From: Brachionus plicatilis
Taxonomy: Eukaryota > Rotifera > Eurotatoria > Ploima > Brachionidae
Direction of reading: 5' to 3'
Assembly (NCBI GenBank): GCA_010279815.1
Contig: QEOQ01000070.1
Span: 221,177-240,477 of the forward strand
Length of the DNA stretch: 19,301 nucleotides
Shown here: positions 9,496 through 18,248 of the stretch, one piece after another
How the letters are laid out: every line of letters starts with the position of its first letter
Position numbering within the stretch: position 1 is the first letter of the stretch
The notes under the pieces: generated by a model
Databases searched by the model: none
What the model was told of the DNA's origin: nothing
What the model saw: only the letters and a program-made list of their open reading frames with translations
Program-made: the position numbers and the translations under genes

Positions 9496-9660
9496 TTAGT
9501 CTCTAGAAAACCATTTTCCCGCATTTTTTGCTCTACCTCTTTTAGGTTTATTGACAAATTGGTCCTTTTTTTTAAATTCTTTTAATGCCAATAAATGTGC
9601 ACAATATTCTAATTTAGTGAAAAACTTGCAAGAACATTTCTTACTGTTAAGCTCAACTTT
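9496..9660 (-). pseudogene. C-terminal remnant of a SWIM zinc-finger protein, possibly a MULE-type transposase
   Basis: A minus-strand frame ending in TAA at 9496-9498 holds a full SWIM signature, C-x-C-x8-C-x-H (CSCKFFTKLEYCAH), followed by LLALKEF and a basic KPKRGRAKNAGKW tail. SWIM fingers near the C-terminus followed by an RGRP-like tail occur in MULE-type transposases and in host SWIM proteins. No upstream catalytic domain can be read in this frame, and the frame breaks near 9660, so this is a fragment. Its N-terminal part is copied in the tandem repeat that follows, where the second cysteine is lost. The family is moderately certain; the transposase origin is inferred from the surrounding inverted CACAA words. 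Confidence 0.6.
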
Positions 9661-10062
9661 AAAACAGTTTCAATAAAATTTTTTAAAATTTTCTCATCAA
9701 GCCTTTAATTTTTGTGCTAAAAGTATTTTTTTCAAATTTTAATTTTTGTGTTGAGAAGAAATCATTTTGTGCTGAAATTGTGTTTAATGGTTATTTTTTT
9801 GTGTTGAAAAGGTAGACCCAAATAAATATTGCTAATTTTGTGAAAAACTTGTAAGAACATTTCTTACTGTTAAGCTCAACTTTAAAACAGTTTCAATAAA
9901 ATTTTTTAAAATTTTCTCATCAAGCCTTTAATTTTTGTGCTAAAAGTATTTTTTTCAAATTTTAATTTTTGTGTTGAGAAGAAATCATTTTGTGCTGAAA
10001 TTGTGTTGAATGGTTTTTTTTTTGTGTTGAAAAGGTAAACCCAAATAAATATTGCTAATTTT
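9617..10062. repeat. Tandem duplication, two copies of a 223-bp unit
   Basis: The sequence from about 9617 to 9839 repeats almost exactly at 9840-10062, offset 223 bp, with only a few substitutions (for example GTAGACCC against GTAAACCC, and one C-to-T in the SWIM finger). Each copy joins the N-terminal part of the SWIM finger to TTGTGCTGAAATTGTGTT words and an AGGTRRACCCAAATAAATATTGC end. The near identity suggests a recent duplication. Confidence 0.9.
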
Positions 10063-10225
10063 GTGATACTTTTTGATAGAATTAGTGGGAAAAATGTATT
10101 TGACGCATAAAAAAAAATTAAGTAATGTATAAAGATTTAGTTATTAAAGCATATAAAAATTAGTCTCGCATAAAATAAAGCAAGTTAAGCTTAAAAAAAA
10201 TATTATGGCATAGAAAAAAAATAAT

Positions 10226-10350
10226 TTAATCAATATTTAGAGCCGAATTGGCCTTTGGAGATCGACCACGTCTTTTTTTAAATTGATTTTCTTCAATATT
10301 TCTTTCAACGTTAAACTTACGTTTAGGTGGACGATCTCGGGTTTTTTGAA
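10226..10350 (-). pseudogene. Basic AT-hook-like protein tail, possibly a second SWIM/transposase C-terminus
   Basis: The minus-strand frame ending in TAA at 10226-10228 reads RDRPPKRKF, then KKRRGRSPKANSALNID and stop. The RRGRSPKA...LxxD ending parallels the KRGRAKNA...SRD ending of the relic at 9496-9660, suggesting two related protein tails side by side. No catalytic or finger motif was found upstream. Minus-strand sequence at 10410-10503 reads FIDDERPH and TFTVDATCIQ around a stop; I do not recognise it. It is short and not independently confirmed. Confidence 0.35.
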
Positions 10351-10502
10351 GTTCAGTACAAGAGAACAGAACAAAGTGTAAAAAAATTAAATAGCTTTTT
10401 TTCTAAAAGTTTAAAATTAATTCTTGAATGCAGGTTGCATCAACTGTAAAAGTCTGCTAATGTGGACGTTCGTCATCAATAAAAAGAAACAATTCACTAG
10501 CT

Positions 10503-11115
10503 TTAAAAAGGTGTATACACATAGCATAGGCCAAAAACCATCGACAAAAAAAAATTATACATCACCAGATACCAATTGAACCTCCACCGCTTTGTAACCT
10601 TGGTATACAGAACTTCGGAGGAAACTTCCCATTTTTTTAACTTTTTTACTATTACTCTTGATTTATGATTAAAGACCTCAAAATTGAATTCGTCATTGAA
10701 GATGACTCTGTACCAATCTTTAACTGTCCAATTAAGGGCAATGTGAAATTTTGGTACAAAAATGACAGTACAAAAAGTAAAAGCTTTATAATTTTTTTTC
10801 TGATTGTGCAAAAATGGTTCTACAAAAAGTACAATATTTTACAAATTTGTACAAAAGAATTCTAAGCTCTGCAAAAACTCTGCAATTTTCTGTAAAATGC
10901 ACACCATCAAAAAATCCTTGATTCAATAAATTGCAATAAATTGCAGAGTTTTTGCAGAGCTTGGAATTCTTTTGTACAAATTTGTACAATATTGTACTCT
11001 TTGAAGAACCATTTTTGCACAATTAGAAAATAAATTATCAAGTTTTTACTTTTTGTACTGTCATTTTTGTACCAAAATTTCACATTGCCCTAATTTTTAA
11101 TGTTTCAACAAAAGT
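10503..11115 (-). pseudogene. Second Tc1/mariner transposase relic, split by a MITE
   Basis: The minus-strand frame 10503-10735 reads NWTVKDWYRVIFNDEFNF. This is the Tc1 W-x-x-E/K-DW...VIFSDE region with the first catalytic Asp. It continues to SMVFGLC, the counterpart of VMVWGC. The frame resumes beyond the inserted MITE at 11094-11115 (FVETLKI). With one TAA removed the two sides join in frame as TLKI-NWT. The second Asp, the Glu and the DNA-binding domain are not visible. This relic covers the part of the domain just before that preserved in the plus-strand relic at 5806-6249, so the two are separate insertions. Confidence 0.75.
10736..11090. mobile_element. 355-bp MITE flanked by TAA, Harbinger-like target duplication
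   Basis: The ends start GGGCAATGTGAAATTTTGG, and the arms are nearly perfect inverted repeats for about 50 bp, then remain clearly complementary to the centre. TAA flanks both sides (10733-10735 and 11091-11093). Deleting the element plus one TAA restores the frame of the interrupted Tc1 relic, which supports these exact boundaries. TAA/TWA duplications and GGGC-type ends fit PIF/Harbinger elements. The core has GCTCTGCAAAAACTCTGCAA and its complement, shared with the MITE at 16746-17101. It encodes nothing; the overlapping frames are incidental. Confidence 0.85.
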
Positions 11116-11936
11116 CAATATTAAAGTTAAAATTTTTTTCCCTCAAAAATTTATTTTCATTTATAAAAAAATTTGTAAAAAGTAAAAAATGGTAACAAGT
11201 ACAAACTTAAAATATGTAAATTAGTTTAGCAAAAAACTGCGAATGTCACTGCAATCATACACAAAATGGTGCTCAAAATTTATAAAAATTGATTGTGCTC
11301 AACTAGCAATATGCCAATAGCTAAGAGAACATTTAAATTAAATTTTAATTTTAAAATAATTATTTAAATTTTCAATATTTGAACAATTGAATATTGATAT
11401 TTATTTTGGGTCTACCTAACCAGCACACGCAAAAAACGTTTCAGCACACTTTACTTAAAAACACTCTTTACACTTTTTTTTATAAATTTTTAGCTAATAA
11501 AAAAAATTGATTTTATTGTGAATTGTTAAAACTTGATTATTCAATAAAATAGAAAATAAAATAAAAAATTACTAAAACTTACACTTAAATTATGTGATAT
11601 TGTTTCTGTTTATTCTCACTTAATTTAAGTGAGAATATACGTTTTCTTTATTTTTATATTTTTTATGAAACTTTATTTAATTTTTTTTATTCTCTAATTT
11701 CTTCTTAAGGAGGTTAATTCAATTCAATAAATAAATAAATAAATATAAATTTTTTGATATGAAGCCTGATCTAGCAAATTTAAAAAAAAAGTCCGGACTT
11801 GGACTTTTTTAAAAGCCAGCTAAATACAAGTTAGTTCTGAGCTAATTTTTGTTAAACATTTTTTATTAAAATAAATTATTTTAAATAAAAATTAAAATAT
11901 TTATAATTCATATTTTCAAATTGATGAATCGACACA
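11116..11936. other. Intergenic DNA upstream of ERLEC1 with several small repeats
   Basis: The stretch is AT-rich. At 11407-11480 a GGGTCTACCTAACCAGCACAC motif begins a run of CAGCACAC / AACACTC / TACACTT words like those at 9155-10062. At 11611-11637 there is a perfect 27-nt palindrome. At 11701-11746 CTTCTTAAGGAGG precedes an (AAAT)n run, a possible LINE-like tail. At 11785-11810 ten-base arms AAAAAAGTCC/GGACTTTTTT flank GGACTT. No gene is supported. Confidence 0.5.
11611..11637. repeat. Perfect 27-nt palindrome TATTCTCACTTAA-T-TTAAGTGAGAATA
   Basis: The 13-base arms are exact reverse complements around a single central T. It lies 300 bp before the ERLEC1 start. It might be an element end, a regulatory site or chance in AT-rich DNA. 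Confidence 0.8.
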
Positions 11937-14900
11937 ATGAGATCGATTGCGCCTTTTTTAAGTATCCTAGTCCTAGTGCAAGCCGAGCTTCTTGTTGATA
12001 CCAAATCGGGCAATTTCGGTTTAGAAGATGATGTCCAGTTTTTATTTAAATGGAATTCGTTAAGCAATTTTTTATCATTAGACGATGAATTAAAAAAAAA
12101 TGTAGAATTAATTAATCTTAAAACCATCAATAATGAAAACTTCAAATGTGCTGTCCCAATCAATACAGATAACCAGCTTAATTTCGATCAATCGTCAGAA
12201 TCAGATTTAAATCGTATTCATACCTCAAGTCTCCTATCCGAATTTCAACAAAGAAAACTATGCTCATACAGAGTAATTTTTTATCATTCAAAAAAAAATA
12301 AAAAAAAATTCTAAAAAAAACATAAGAGTTTTCTCGTTTAGTAAAATTAATAAAATCAAAAAAAAATTTAGTTTATTAATTCTACTCACTTAAAAAATTG
12401 AATTTTTAAAATTATTATTCTGATTTAGATTGAATCGTATTGGATTTATGAGTTGTGTCATGGCAATTTTGTAAGACAATATCATGAGACAAAGACTGCA
12501 GGCAAGGTGATCATAAGTGGTGAGTATTTTCTCGGCTACTTTGACCCGACTAAACAAGATCCGGACTATTTTAAACAAAGCAATGACAAATTGATACCAA
12601 GCATATCATGGAAAAATTTAAATGGTGTTAAAATACCCACATATGCTGTCAAGTACACTGATGGTACTTCATGTGAAATATTAAAAGATACAAAGAGAGA
12701 AATCACAATTTTTTATGGTAAAAATAAAATTATTTTAAAAATTATTTAAATTTTCCTCTCGAAATTTTGAAATTAGCTTGTGACGAATTTGGCAATGATA
12801 ACATAGTTGGATTCGAAGAAATAAGTTCTTGTATTTATGAAATGATTGTTGTATCTAAATGGATATGTGCACATCCGGTTTACAAGTAGAAAAAAATTGT
12901 ATTGTATCTTCTGGTTTTTAACTAAAATATTTAGGATTCCGGAAAAAGTACATCCATCGATTAGTTGTTTTTCGGATGATGACAGTTTAACCAAGCCGCT
13001 TGAATTGATTAAAATCGAAGCTGAACAATCAGCTCTGAGGGCTGATCGAAATAAAGTTCAGGTAATTAAATTCTTAAAGACATCTTGCATTTTTTAAATG
13101 CAATTTTTCCCCAGATATGAAAATGCCATTTTAGCTCTATTAAAATTTTAGTTTTTTTATTAGGGAATTGAAAAAAAATGACAAAGATCTGAAATAATGT
13201 TCTAATATTTTTCCTTATTAATTTATTTTCGTCACAAATTTTCGGGATTTTTTTTCAAAACATTTTTTACATGATTATTTTATTCATAAAAAATCTTTTT
13301 TTTAATTTAATGAATTTATAGACATTTGAAGTTTTTTTCAACAAAAAATGTCTCTTTCAAAACATAAATTTTTCTTTCAGATAAAAATCTAATATTCCAA
13401 TTATATTATTTTAATAATTTTTTTGTAAAAATTAAATCAAGAATAGATTTTTTATTTCAAAATTTGGGATGAATTAATTACAGAAAGAAATTTTATATAA
13501 AATATGTGTTATAACGCTTCAAGATTATTGTTTACATTTTAATTTTTTGTTGATAAGCATTGAGTAAGTCAAAAAAAAATATTTTGATAACTTGTACCAT
13601 TAATATTATGAATAATTATCTTTTTAAGTCTTAAAATGAGAAGATAGAATTTATTTTCTAAAAGAAACTGAAAATTTCTTGAGAAAAAAAAAGTTAAAAA
13701 AATAGACTCAATTTTTGATTATTAATGGGTGGCTCTTTTGACACAGTATGCTACAGTAAAATAATTTATTAACACACAATAAGCAATATATTTTGAATTA
13801 AAAATTCAGTATTTTTTTTTCAAAAAATTAAATCTCGGAAAAATTTTAATTTTAAATATTAAAAATTTCAGAGATGAATTAAATTTAATATTGAGTACCA
13901 AAATTTAGACTTTTTTGACAAAAATTTGAGACTTACGAGCAATTAAAAGAAGAAATTAAAAAAAGGTGCAAAATCAATTTCGTTCCGATCAAAATTCGGT
14001 ATTCAAATCATTTAAATCAAAAGATTAAAAGTCTAAAAAACTTATTTATTCTTCTTTAATTTTCAATAAAGTTTTATTTGTGCCGAGACAAAGCTCCTTT
14101 AAATTAAAAAAAAATAAAAAAACTATGTAAATTAAAAACAAGAAAAAAGTAAAATGAGTTAAAATTTAATAAAAAAGACAATTAAAATATACAATATATA
14201 AAGTAAGTATAATGTAAGTAATGATTTATTTGTTTGTTTATCTGCACCGAGCTAATGCTCCTTCTGAATAAATGACAGGTGCACAATGTTTAAGTATTGA
14301 ATTTTTTTTCTTTCTATTAAATGATTCTACAATTTTTTGAATAAGGAAAAAAAGATTATCAGCGGTTCGTCGATTTTTTCTAAAATCTGATTGTTCCAGA
14401 ATGAGTTTTGTTCTAAATAACTTTATAATCTCGAGTAGACTTTACGTTCCAACAGTTTTCCTAGAGAGCTTGTCATACTGATTGTTCGGTAGTTAACTGG
14501 CCCTTGTGTAAAAAAAGACTTTTTAGGTATTATAGTGATGTTAGGAGATTTCCATGCTTTCGGGAGTTTACTTTCTCTTAGACTAAAGCTAAATAGATAA
14601 ATTGGTTATACATATATTTTTATTTTTGCCTCTCAAAAAAGGTCATGTGTCAATAAATTTTATTGTAACATGATTTTTTTTCTAAAAATCATATCTTCTA
14701 AAATTTTTTTTTTACTTTCAAGTTAAGAAAAAATCGGGTATTAAATTTTTATTATTCTTTTTCATTTTTTGATTAATGAAACAAAATTTAAATTAAATGT
14801 GAAATCATTTGATTGATTAAAGAAATCTAATTTTTTTCTATAAGATGACCAATAATGCCGGTCAAACATTTGTTGTTCATTATAAGAGTGTCGAAGAAGA

Positions 14901-15566
14901 AGAACAAAACGAAGATAAAAAAATAGAGGAAGAGGTAAAAGTCGAAAAAGAATCGAGTCAAGTAATCAATGATGATGCTCAAAAGCGAGTAATTAAAGCC
15001 TTTTTGGACGGACAAGAATGTTTAACCGGAGTAAAAAAAAATTGAAAAATTTAATTATAACTAAACATTTGGCTAAATTAGGGCACTGGATGGTGGAAAT
15101 TTGAAATTTGCTTTGGTAAGCATGTGCTACAGTATCATGAAGATGAAAAGACTAAAAAAAGACAAACTATTCTCCTTGGTACATGGAACGAAGCTAATCA
15201 TATTAAATGGATCAATTCGAGGCCATCCAAGAGACCTTTAGAGTCAAAGATACAGCGAACGCATTCATCTTTACTTTATTCAGAGGGAGATAAATGTGAT
15301 GAAACTAATAAACATAGATTGGTTGAAGTGAAAATTAAGTAATTAAAATTTTTCTTATATTATGAAAATTATTATTAAAAAAAATTAAAAAAATTAATTT
15401 TTTTAATTTTAGATGTATTAGAGGCAAAGCAAATTCAGCTGCAGTGAGCTTGTATTTAATAGAGCCGTATATGTGCGAATACTTACTGGGAGTTGAATCG
15501 CCATGGTTGTGTGATTATGTTGAATCAGTAGACGAAAATGGACTTTTAGAAAAGCAATCTCCCTAA
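11937..15566 (+). CDS. ERLEC1: ERLEC1 (XTP3-B), ER lectin with two MRH domains, seven exons
   Basis: Exons read by GT-AG junctions and frame: 11937-12272, 12429-12717, 12777-12885, 12935-13061, 14845-15030, 15082-15338, 15413-15566. Joined they give 485 codons, close to the vertebrate protein (about 483). ERLEC1 is a luminal ER lectin that recognises N-glycans on misfolded glycoproteins and works with the SEL1L-HRD1 ubiquitin ligase in ERAD. A signal peptide (IAPFLSILVLVQA) opens the protein. MRH domain 1 starts near C109 and holds YELCHGNFVRQYHE (119-132), ending at CAHPVYK. After an acidic coiled stretch, MRH domain 2 has GTGWWKFEICFGKHVLQYHE (350-369) and CEYLLGVESP (456-465), carrying the Gln, Glu and Tyr expected for mannose binding. 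The C-terminus DENGLL is family-typical. Introns are 49-156 bp except intron 4 (1783 bp). A 5' UTR intron is not excluded. Confidence 0.93.
14081..14263 (-). repeat. Two LINE-like 3' tail motifs, antisense in ERLEC1 intron 4
   Basis: On the minus strand AAGGAGCATTAGCTCGGT (ending near 14245, stem GAGC-ATTA-GCTC) is followed by GCAGATAAACAAACAAATAAA. A diverged copy, AAGGAGCTTTGTCTCGGCA (14081-14099), is followed by CAAATAAAAC. A stem-loop plus TAAA-type tail is a common LINE 3' end, and the first copy directly follows the RT relic. Similarity of the two copies is seen; the role as a LINE 3' end is inferred. Confidence 0.5.
14245..14590 (-). pseudogene. LINE reverse-transcriptase fragment, antisense in ERLEC1 intron 4
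   Basis: The minus strand reads LPKAWKSPNITIIPKKS, then GPVNYRTISMTSSLGKLLER, the classic non-LTR RT motif (NYRPISLTS...KLLE). After a disrupted stretch comes RRTADNLFFLIQKIVESFNRKK, the region after the GFR motif. Stops and a frame change separate the blocks. The catalytic YADD region is absent; instead the sequence runs into a 3'-tail-like motif, suggesting internal deletion. It is a different, more N-terminal part of RT than the relic at 4290-5395, and it lies antisense to the host gene. Confidence 0.8.
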
Positions 15567-15569
15567 AAA

Positions 15570-15999
15570 TCGCTTTATTTAAATTCATTTTTAAATTAAG
15601 GAATTTTTTAAATGATGAATTTTTTTAATTAAATAAAAAATATAAAAAAGATTGAAAGACTAATTGCTGATATTAATAAAAATTTTTTGTATAATCAATA
15701 TCTGCTAATTGAATTTTTTCTGAAAAACTTTTAATTTAGAAACCATTGTTTAAAAAAAAATTCTATCAATAAGCATTCTCAAATATGATCGTTATTTTTC
15801 TTAAATTTTTTTTTTGAACATTTTTAAAGATTAAAATTTTTCGAATAAAATTGATAAAAAAAGTCATTTTTGCAAATTTTTTATTAAAAAAAAAAAATTA
15901 TTGTGATGTAAGTAAAAAAAAAAAAATATTTTGATAACTCAAATTTCTATCAAAAAAGTATTTAGTCAAAAAATCTTCTCATTAAATATTTGCATTAAC
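15570..15999. other. AT-rich spacer, nothing supported
   Basis: This is the ERLEC1 3' flank and homopolymer-rich DNA. No reading frames, repeats with ends or RNA genes were seen. Confidence 0.5.
15632..15637 (+). terminator. Poly(A) signal candidate of ERLEC1
   Basis: AATAAA lies 66 bp after the stop codon at 15564-15566. Position is right, but the hexamer is common in such AT-rich DNA. Confidence 0.45.
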
Positions 16000-16165
16000 A
16001 TACCGTATTCCCTAGTTCGATTATGCCGAACCATAAATTAAGCTACCTGGTTTTGGACCATGCACCAAAGTACATCTCACTCATGCTAAAATATTTTAAA
16101 TTTGATTTTTTAATTTGCATGTCTAAGTTTGTAATGCAGCATTATCGAACGAGGGAATACGGTAT
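16000..16165. mobile_element. 166-bp MITE, second member of the ATACCGTATTCCC foldback family
   Basis: The left end ATACCGTATTCCCTAGTTCG and right end CGAACGAGGGAATACGGTAT are inverted repeats that match the element at 6821-7281. TA is again present just inside both outer bases. The interior is weakly related to the 6821 arm (TCTCACTCATGCTAAA against TCTCGCCCATGTTAAA). The size equals the about 169-bp unit inferred for the left half of the larger element, so this probably represents the simple form of the family. The 73-codon frame crossing it is incidental. Confidence 0.85.
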
Positions 16166-16745
16166 ATCAAGTTCAAATAATTTACCAAAAATAATTAGAA
16201 ATGGAAAATTATTTAAAAAGAAAAAAGTATTAATATATACTTAAAAAAGTATAATAATTTATACTTTTCTGTATTTTTAATTTCAATAAACGATTAATAA
16301 GATAATGATGTAAATTTTAAAAAAACATATAATATGAGTAGAACAAAAAAATTTTTTTTAATATTTTGAATTAATAATTTTCTTTTAATTTATTTTGTAA
16401 TTCTTGAGTGATCTTAAAAAAATTTTTAAAAATCTTATGATAAGATGTTTTTTACATTTTTTTAAAAGATGATTCAGTTCGTAATTCAAAAAAACGGACA
16501 CTTATCTAACAATTATACCAATTATTTAAAATAAAGCATTAAAAACATTTGATTGAACTTTATATTTTTTTTTACATATTTTTGCCATAAATTTTCTAAA
16601 TTTTACTGAATTTTACAGCTTCAAAACGTTTTTACGTATATTTTTTTCTCAATTTTTTCTTAATTTGTTTAATTTACTAAAAAAAGTTAAAAATGTCATT
16701 TTTGTTTTCACTAAATTTTTCGTAATTAAACCTTTTCCTAGATAT
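16166..16745. other. AT-rich spacer, nothing supported
   Basis: The sequence is homopolymer-rich and AT-rich. It ends in the left copy of the 9-bp target duplication, CCTAGATAT (16737-16745), of the next element. No gene can be read. Confidence 0.5.
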
Positions 16746-17101
16746 GGGGTTGTGAAGTTCATTTCAATTCGATCGTTTCAATTCAGAAAAATTTTAATAA
16801 CTTTTTTACTATAAGGAATAATTTACTTGTGTAAAATGCTTAATGTTTAAGCAACTTTGCTTAATCCGAAAATATATGTCTGCAAAAACTCTGCAATATA
16901 CTTGCACAGTTGATTAGAGTACTTTTTAATGGCGTGCAAAATGCGGAAAATTGCAGAGTATTTTGCAGACCTATTTTACTGCATTAAGCAAATTTGCTTA
17001 TAATTAAGCATTTTATAGAACTAAATTATCTCTGTTAGTAAAAAAGTTATTCAAGTTTTTCTGAATTGAAAAGATCGAATTGAAACGAACTTCACAACCC
17101 C
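16746..17101. mobile_element. 356-bp MITE with 9-bp target duplication (Mutator-like)
   Basis: The ends read GGGGTTGTGAAGTTC and its complement. The arms stay inversely complementary through most of the element, including TTTCAATTCGATC, AATAACTTTTTTACTA, AAAATGCTTAAT and the central TCTGCAAAAACTCTGCAAT word. Identical CCTAGATAT copies lie at 16737-16745 and 17102-17110. A 9-bp duplication with long terminal repeats is the usual mark of Mutator-like elements. It encodes no protein. Its core matches the TAA-flanked MITE at 10736-11090. Confidence 0.88.
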
Positions 17102-17110
17102 CCTAGATAT

Positions 17111-17500
17111 GTAATTTTTCGAAAAATTTCGTAAATTTACCAAAAATCCTAGTATCAAATAAGCACTGTTTATTCAAAATTAACTCAAATTTTTCAAAAT
17201 TTCTTAAATTTCAACAATTTATTTGTAAAATTGAATTTTTCAAATTCAAAAAAAAAATTATAAACTTATTAATTTTTCACATAATCTGATCGGCTCTTTT
17301 TGTTTGAAAAAACAGAAAAATACAAAAGGGTAAAAAATATTTATAAATTTAAAAACCTGCAAAAAATCTTTAAAAATTCTGCAATTTTTAATATGGACTT
17401 TGAAAGAAAGTGTTTAAAGAGCATATTTGATAATTTTTAAAGTAATTATTTTTATTTATAAATTTAAAATGCATAAAAAATTAATTTTCTTATTAATAAT
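17111..17500. other. AT-rich 3' flank of TP53RK with a possible degraded MITE core
   Basis: It is mostly AT-rich. At about 17356-17396, CTGCAAAAAATCTTTAAA, TTCTGCAATTTT and AATATGG resemble the shared CTGCAAAAACTCTGCAATTTT...CCAT core of the two MITEs, perhaps an old copy. A minus-strand AATAAA (17451-17456) lies about 46 bp past the TP53RK stop and may be its poly(A) signal. Confidence 0.35.
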
Positions 17501-17501
17501 T

Positions 17502-18248
17502 TTAACCGACCATTGATCTCTTTCGGCCTCTTTGTCTGACCACCTCGAGTCTGTCCAAAATTTGTTTTTTATTTGAGCCACATTCTGTTTCATACCCTGC
17601 CAAAATATTCTTGAAAATCAACTCTGCCTGTTGTGAATGAGTCGAAAGCAAAGCTCTTTCAAGAACGTACAAGTCAACAGCTTTGTCTTCATTCTGTGAT
17701 GTTTGGTTGGTCTTAGAGCTAAGTCCAAAATCAATAACTACAATTTTATAATCTTCTTCTTCATGGTTTTGAATCAAAAAGTTGGACGTGGTCAAGTCAC
17801 CATGCACAATTAAATTATAGTGCAGTTTACCAACTATTTTACCTATTTGAACAGACAAGTTCTTTAACTTTTTGCCCAATTCTTCTTCTGGCAAGTTTTT
17901 TTTTACCATGTTTAAAATAAACTCACGACAAGTCACCGAATTTTCTATAAACTCTATCACTATTATTCCATTCTCCTTCTCACTGAAATACATCTTGGGA
18001 CAATTAATGCCCAAGGACGATGCTTTTTGAAGCAAATTAACCTCCATCTTTGTTCGTCTATTGGTGATTGCTTTGTCAAGATCAGGATGACGGTAGGTTT
18101 TTTTGAAGCGCTCTTTTATGATGCACTCTTTGTTTTGGTAAACGCCTTTATAAATTTTTGCTTCTGCACCTTGTTTAATTAGCTCAAAGTTTTTCAATAT
18201 TTCTAGATTGGACAAATTGGCCAAGTTAGAGTTATCCACTGACTCCAT
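17502..18248 (-). CDS. TP53RK: TP53-regulating kinase, Bud32 orthologue (KEOPS complex)
   Basis: A complete 248-codon intronless frame. Bud32/TP53RK is the small atypical kinase/ATPase of the KEOPS complex, needed for the t6A37 modification of ANN-decoding tRNAs together with OSGEP/Kae1, CGI-121/TPRKB and partners. It has the atypical nucleotide loop KQGAEA (25-30), the lysine in IIKERF (K45), RHPDLDKAITNRRTKMEV with the helix-C Glu (E69), the catalytic loop HGDLTTSN (149-156, D151), DFG (173-175), then KAVDLYVLERALLSTH and the diagnostic C-terminus RGRKRSMVG (240-248). These features and the length match the metazoan family. The ATG context is A-rich. No obvious truncation or missing catalytic residue. 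Confidence 0.97.
   Translation of the reverse strand: MESVDNSNLANLSNLEILKNFELIKQGAEAKIYKGVYQNKECIIKERFKKTYRHPDLDKAITNRRTKMEVNLLQKASSLGINCPKMYFSEKENGIIVIEFIENSVTCREFILNMVKKNLPEEELGKKLKNLSVQIGKIVGKLHYNLIVHGDLTTSNFLIQNHEEEDYKIVVIDFGLSSKTNQTSQNEDKAVDLYVLERALLSTHSQQAELIFKNILAGYETECGSNKKQILDRLEVVRQRGRKRSMVG

Larger units (their letters stand above)
13062..14844. other. Enlarged ERLEC1 intron 4
   Basis: Donor CAG|GTAATT and acceptor TATAAG bound a 1783-bp intron, at least eleven times longer than any other intron of the gene. The flanking exons are in phase 0, and the protein length matches the family without an extra exon, so none seems hidden here. It contains the antisense LINE relic at 14245-14590, two tail-like repeats, and otherwise AT-rich DNA. 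Confidence 0.75.

Noticed and set aside
10665..11022. Small frames in the TAA-flanked MITE
   Set aside because: They arise from its inverted arms and encode no known domain.
12390..12578. Minus-strand frames over ERLEC1 (11876-12163, 12390-12578, 12773-12994, 14827-15015)
   Set aside because: They are antisense shadows of ERLEC1 exons, whose sense reading joins in frame into a full-length protein.
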